From Verrucomicrobiales bacterium (GTDB taxonomy: Bacteria > Verrucomicrobiota > Verrucomicrobiia > Verrucomicrobiales > V1-33): a stretch of 11,582 bases of DNA. Below the pieces are notes generated by a model that was not told the DNA's origin, did not search any database, and saw only the letters and a program-made list of their open reading frames with translations. Every line of letters begins with the position of its first letter. Position 1 is the stretch's first letter. The stretch lies in NCBI GenBank assembly GCA_023253495.1, contig JALRGF010000347.1:1-11582 (forward strand), in the 5' to 3' direction. Shown here one piece after another: positions 8,825-11,582 of the stretch. The translations under genes were made by a program, and so were the position numbers.

Positions 8825-8854
8825 CGGCCTGTCCCCGCACGGCCTGTCCCCGCA
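8825..8854 (+). repeat. Perfect 15-bp tandem direct repeat (2 copies)
   Basis: CGGCCTGTCCCCGCA occurs twice back to back, at 8825-8839 and 8840-8854, starting 13 bp after the tlyA stop. The two copies are identical. This looks like a small tandem duplication by replication slippage in the 170-bp tlyA-nadK gap. No function is evident. Confidence 0.8.
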
Positions 8855-8968
8855 GGAACAGCGACCACTGATCCACCCGCTCCAGCGCCCCTCCGGACAC
8901 CGACCCTCCATGCCCCGCCGGCGACGGCGACGCAAAAACCAGTGTCCCTGGTCCCGCTCCTGTGGTTC

Positions 8969-8973
8969 AGGTG
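8969..8973 (+). promoter_or_regulatory. Shine-Dalgarno for nadK
   Basis: AGGTG lies 8 nt before ATG 8982 and can pair with the 16S rRNA anti-SD. It supports this ATG over the in-frame ATG 8910, which would add a basic, low-complexity extension. It is the only clear ribosome binding site among the starts in the window. Confidence 0.5.
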
Positions 8974-8981
8974 ACCCCTGC

Positions 8982-9854
8982 ATGAGCGAACCGAAGGAAT
9001 TTGGACTCGTCGTCAACCCGACCAAACCGGGCGCCGCCGCCCTCGCACGCACCGTGCGCGACCACCTCGCCGCCCGCGGCTGGAGCGGGCTGGCCGGCGA
9101 GGAAACCGCCTGTCTGCTCGGTCCGGAGGAAATTCCGGTTTCCCTCGACGCCATCAAGGCCCGCGCCGCCTTCGTCGTCGTGCTTGGCGGCGACGGCACC
9201 ATCCTGAAAACCGCGCGCTCGTTCGGACCGCAGGTGCCTCCGCTGGCCGCCATCAACACCGGCCGCCTCGGGTTCCTCACCACCGCCGCCGAGGACCAGC
9301 TCGACGCCTTCCTCGACACCCTCGTCCACGGCACCTTCACCCTCAGCCGCCGCCGCCTGCTTGAAGTCACCTACACCACCCGCGACGGCTCCCGCATCAC
9401 CGCCACCGCCCTCAACGAAGCCACCCTCACCCGCGGCCGCCAGCCGCGCATGATCCGCGTCGAGGCCCGCATCGACGGCGACCTGCTCAACCGCTACCGC
9501 GGTGACGGCCTGATCGTCAGCACCCCGACCGGATCGACCGCTTATTCGCTGTCCGCCGGCGGTCCGCTGGTCAGCCCGAAAGCCGCCGTCTTCGTCATCA
9601 CTCCGATCTGTTCCCACACTCTTTCCGATCTCGCTGTGGTCGTCGACGACTCCGCCCGGCTCGAACTCATCCCGCTCGGCGAAGCCGAAGAAACCCTGCT
9701 GACCCTCGACGGCGACGGCTCGGTGCCCGTGCCCGTCGGCGTACCCATCCAGTTGCAACGCGCCCCGCACGACCTGCCGCTCGTCCACCTGCCGGGACAC
9801 AACTTCTTCCGGCTCGTCCAGAGCAAACTCGGCTGGAGCGGCAGCGCGATCTGA
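8982..9854 (+). CDS. nadK: NAD kinase (ATP-dependent NAD+ 2'-phosphotransferase)
   Basis: A 290-residue cytosolic enzyme that makes NADP+ from NAD+ and ATP (or polyphosphate). Hallmarks are all present: GGDGT at 69-73 with catalytic Asp71, INTGRLGFLT at 91-100, LNEATLTRG at 144-152 (the NE motif binding the NAD ribose), GDGLIVSTPTGSTAYSLSAGGP across about 174-195, TPICSHTLSD at 207-216, and LTLDGDG at 240-246. The TPIC motif is slightly divergent: Ser replaces the usual Pro, and SDLA takes the place of the common NRP-type sequence, but the core residues are kept. The start is set by the AGGTG ribosome binding site and by family length. The gene follows tlyA and converges on the next gene. Confidence 0.95.
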   Translation: MSEPKEFGLVVNPTKPGAAALARTVRDHLAARGWSGLAGEETACLLGPEEIPVSLDAIKARAAFVVVLGGDGTILKTARSFGPQVPPLAAINTGRLGFLTTAAEDQLDAFLDTLVHGTFTLSRRRLLEVTYTTRDGSRITATALNEATLTRGRQPRMIRVEARIDGDLLNRYRGDGLIVSTPTGSTAYSLSAGGPLVSPKAAVFVITPICSHTLSDLAVVVDDSARLELIPLGEAEETLLTLDGDGSVPVPVGVPIQLQRAPHDLPLVHLPGHNFFRLVQSKLGWSGSAI

Positions 9855-9860
9855 GGTCCA

Positions 9861-9881
9861 CCGGCGGCCGCCACCCGCCGG
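9861..9881. terminator. GC-rich hairpin between convergent genes
   Basis: CCGGCGG (9861-9867) and CCGCCGG (9875-9881) form a 7-bp perfect stem with a 7-nt loop in the 57-bp gap between the convergent stops of nadK and the leftward gene. An overlapping 10-bp palindrome, GGCGGCCGCC (9863-9872), gives an alternative fold. There is no T-run on either side, so any termination role is a guess from its position. Confidence 0.35.
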
Positions 9882-9911
9882 CCGCCACGGATCACCCTGC
9901 CCCGCCACCCC

Positions 9912-11327
9912 TCACAACCACCCGCCCCGCGCCACCTCTTCCGGCACCAGCTCCTTCCAGCGCTCGTCCCCGGCGGCAATCATCGCGCGGATATCCGTGC
10001 CGGAATAGCGCAACTCAAGGTTCCGGGTCGCCCGGATCGGGATGATGAAGCGGTTGTCAAAAAGATGCTCGAGCAACTTGCGCAGGTGCGGGACCACCGT
10101 CGCCTCCACCGCGCCGCGGCACTCACCGGTGGCCGGATCCACAGCGGGATAGACGTACAAGCGCAGTTCATTCTTGAACAACCGGCCGAGCGATTCCAGC
10201 AGGCCGCCGTCCAGCAAGGCGTACCACTTCTCCTCGAACAGTTCCTCGAGCAGTCCCCGGCTCAGCACGATCCCGATCGGCTCCCGCGTGTACCGGCTCA
10301 AAAACGCCCCCAGCCGGTGAAACTCGGGAAAGCGCGAGACCAGCACGTTTTCGCCCAGCGCCTGCAGCATGTCCGCCCGGGCCAGAAAGCTGGCCTTGTC
10401 CACCGCGGTGGCCGGACCCCGGTCTTTTTCCGAATCCTCGAGCAGGTTGTTCATCGTCAGTTCCATGATCTCCACCGGCGGCGGCGACCCCTCCGGCAGA
10501 CTGGCCCGCAACACCGCCCGCGCCGACCCCATCATGTCCAGATGCACTTTGGTCACCGGATCAAACCGCCCGCGCAAAAGCAACAGCGGCTTTTTATAGA
10601 AAAACTCCGAGGCCTGCATCACTTCCCCTTCCGCCGTGAAAAAAGCCGCCGGCGTCAGTCCGCTCTCCACCAGTTGCAGCGCGCACAGGCGGTTGTCGAG
10701 CGACGCGAAATCCGGCCCGCTGAACTTCAGGAAATCGATCTCCACGCGCCACGGGTTCAGGTTGTCGCGCAACGACTCCACGAAGGCGCGCAGGTCGTGG
10801 CGCAGATACAGTGCCGCGTAAATCAGATTGACCCCGACGACCCCGACCACCTCCTGCTGCTCATTGAGCTGGGTGTCAAACAAGCGCACGTGAATCACCA
10901 GATCGTGCGGCGCCGAGCCCGGCGATGTCTGCATCCGGATGCCCATCCAGCCATGGCATTCCTGCGTGGTGTCGCCATAGGCGCGCACCCGCACCGTGTT
11001 CGCATACGCGAAAAACACACTGTCTCCTCCCATCTTCGGACCCAGCCGCTCCACCATCAGCTCATACTCATGGCCCAGCATGTGCCGCAGCCGGTCGCGG
11101 GAAACGTACTGCCGGGTCGCCCCGTAAATCGCGTCGCTGACTGTCATGTCATACGCCGACACCGTCTTGGCGATGCTTCCGGAGGCCGCCCCGACCCGGA
11201 AAAACCAGTTGGCCACCTCCTGGCCGGCGCCGATTTCAGCGAGCGTGCCGTAGGGTGGTCCATCGAGGTTGATCTGCAGGGCTTTTTCGCGGGTGGTGAG
11301 AACGCGGGTCGGCAACACACTCATCAT
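9912..11327 (-). CDS. Conserved cytosolic protein of unknown function
   Basis: A 471-residue protein in a family I recognise by pattern but cannot assign a function. Hallmark segments are TLAEIGAGQEVANWFF (28-43) and KTVSAYDMTVSDAIYG (54-69). Further along are VVGVVGVNLIYAALYLRHD, EIDFLKFSGPDFASLDNRL, a run FYKKPLLLLRGRFDPVTKVHLDM (listed here as key words only: KKP, RGRFDPVT), VSRFPEFHRLGAFLSRYT and SLGRLFKNELRLYVYP. There is no signal peptide and no clear membrane helix, and there are no TonB-receptor plug or barrel features. As I recall, databases call relatives 'TonB-dependent receptor' or 'nicotinate-nucleotide adenylyltransferase'; neither name is supported by motifs here. The start is ATG 11327 (ATG 11324 is equally possible). 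An extension to 11549 in the same frame is low-complexity and unlike the family N-terminus. The gene converges on nadK. Confidence 0.8.
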   Translation of the reverse strand: MMSVLPTRVLTTREKALQINLDGPPYGTLAEIGAGQEVANWFFRVGAASGSIAKTVSAYDMTVSDAIYGATRQYVSRDRLRHMLGHEYELMVERLGPKMGGDSVFFAYANTVRVRAYGDTTQECHGWMGIRMQTSPGSAPHDLVIHVRLFDTQLNEQQEVVGVVGVNLIYAALYLRHDLRAFVESLRDNLNPWRVEIDFLKFSGPDFASLDNRLCALQLVESGLTPAAFFTAEGEVMQASEFFYKKPLLLLRGRFDPVTKVHLDMMGSARAVLRASLPEGSPPPVEIMELTMNNLLEDSEKDRGPATAVDKASFLARADMLQALGENVLVSRFPEFHRLGAFLSRYTREPIGIVLSRGLLEELFEEKWYALLDGGLLESLGRLFKNELRLYVYPAVDPATGECRGAVEATVVPHLRKLLEHLFDNRFIIPIRATRNLELRYSGTDIRAMIAAGDERWKELVPEEVARGGWL

Positions 11328-11358
11328 CACAGGCTGCCCGGCGTCCGCCCGAAAGCAA

Positions 11359-11516
11359 CCGGGTCCCGGCAGTGAGCGGGTCCCCGCCGACAACACCGAT
11401 CCCCCAATCGCTTTCCCGAAAGTCAGCGTCTCCACCCACCGGGTCCCAAAGGAAATCCACCTCGACGACGAACGCACCCTGGTCCTCGACCCGTCCTGAA
11501 CCTCCGGTCCCGGACC
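11359..11516. repeat. Cluster of short GC palindromes upstream of the leftward gene
   Basis: The region holds CCGGGTCCCGG (11359-11369), GCGGGTCCCCGC (11376-11387), CTTTCCCGAAAG (11411-11422) and GGTCCCGGACC (11506-11516). ACCGGGTCCC is repeated exactly at 11358-11367 and 11438-11447. The region is upstream of the leftward start, so these may be operator-like, but GC-rich sequence produces such short palindromes by chance. I see no gene and no clear -35/-10 pair here. Confidence 0.35.
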
Positions 11517-11582
11517 ACCGTCATGAATCCCGCTGCCAAAAACAAACACCCCTCACGACCCTGCGGGCGCGGTGGTCACCGG

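Noticed and set aside
11269..11499. Rightward 76-codon frame whose second half has gene-like GC third positions
   Set aside because: It overlaps the start of the conserved leftward gene, and no start codon lies in the gene-like half. No similarity is recognisable; a decayed gene fragment remains possible.
11523..11582. ATG at 11523 open to the right edge (MNPAAKNKHP...)
   Set aside because: Only 20 codons are visible, with no ribosome binding site and no family signal, so a gene start cannot be supported.

Overview
This GC-rich window comes from a Gram-negative-type bacterium. It holds the 3' end of a lipid or polyketide biosynthesis locus followed by ordinary housekeeping genes. Coding strands use mostly G or C in third positions. 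A signal-peptide LolA-like protein and a MacB/LolD-type exporter imply an outer membrane. Most start codons are preceded by C-rich sequence rather than a Shine-Dalgarno motif. From the mix of families and the overall style I lean towards Verrucomicrobiota (Opitutales-like). This is an impression from memory, not proof.

Layout. Positions 1-5618 read as one tightly packed rightward operon. It contains the end of a type I polyketide synthase (end of an enoylreductase, then ketoreductase, acyl carrier protein and an acidic tail), a stand-alone NRPS-type condensation domain 1 bp downstream, a membrane fatty-acid-desaturase-superfamily enzyme 6 bp further, an ABC ATPase 6 bp further, and a MacB/FtsX-type permease overlapping the ATPase by 4 bp. 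After a 189-bp gap comes a secreted LolA-like protein (5808-6629), then a SAM methyltransferase with a C-terminal membrane anchor and an extra domain (6730-8007).

Positions 8074-9854 carry tlyA (rRNA 2'-O-methyltransferase family) and nadK (NAD kinase), a pairing also seen in other bacteria, which suggests that the biosynthetic locus has ended. A large leftward gene (9912-11327) converges on nadK and encodes a conserved cytosolic protein of unknown function. The last 255 bp hold no supported gene but contain several short GC-rich palindromes.

Proposed teamwork (inference): the PKS builds a reduced acyl chain on its ACP, and the discrete condensation domain releases it by ester or amide formation with an unknown acceptor. 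The desaturase adds a double bond or hydroxyl. The ABC pair with the LolA-like periplasmic protein would move the lipid-like product to the outer membrane, in a way that resembles Lol lipoprotein sorting. The most interesting parts are this split PKS/condensation release unit, its linked Lol-like transport module, and the unusual membrane-anchored methyltransferase.
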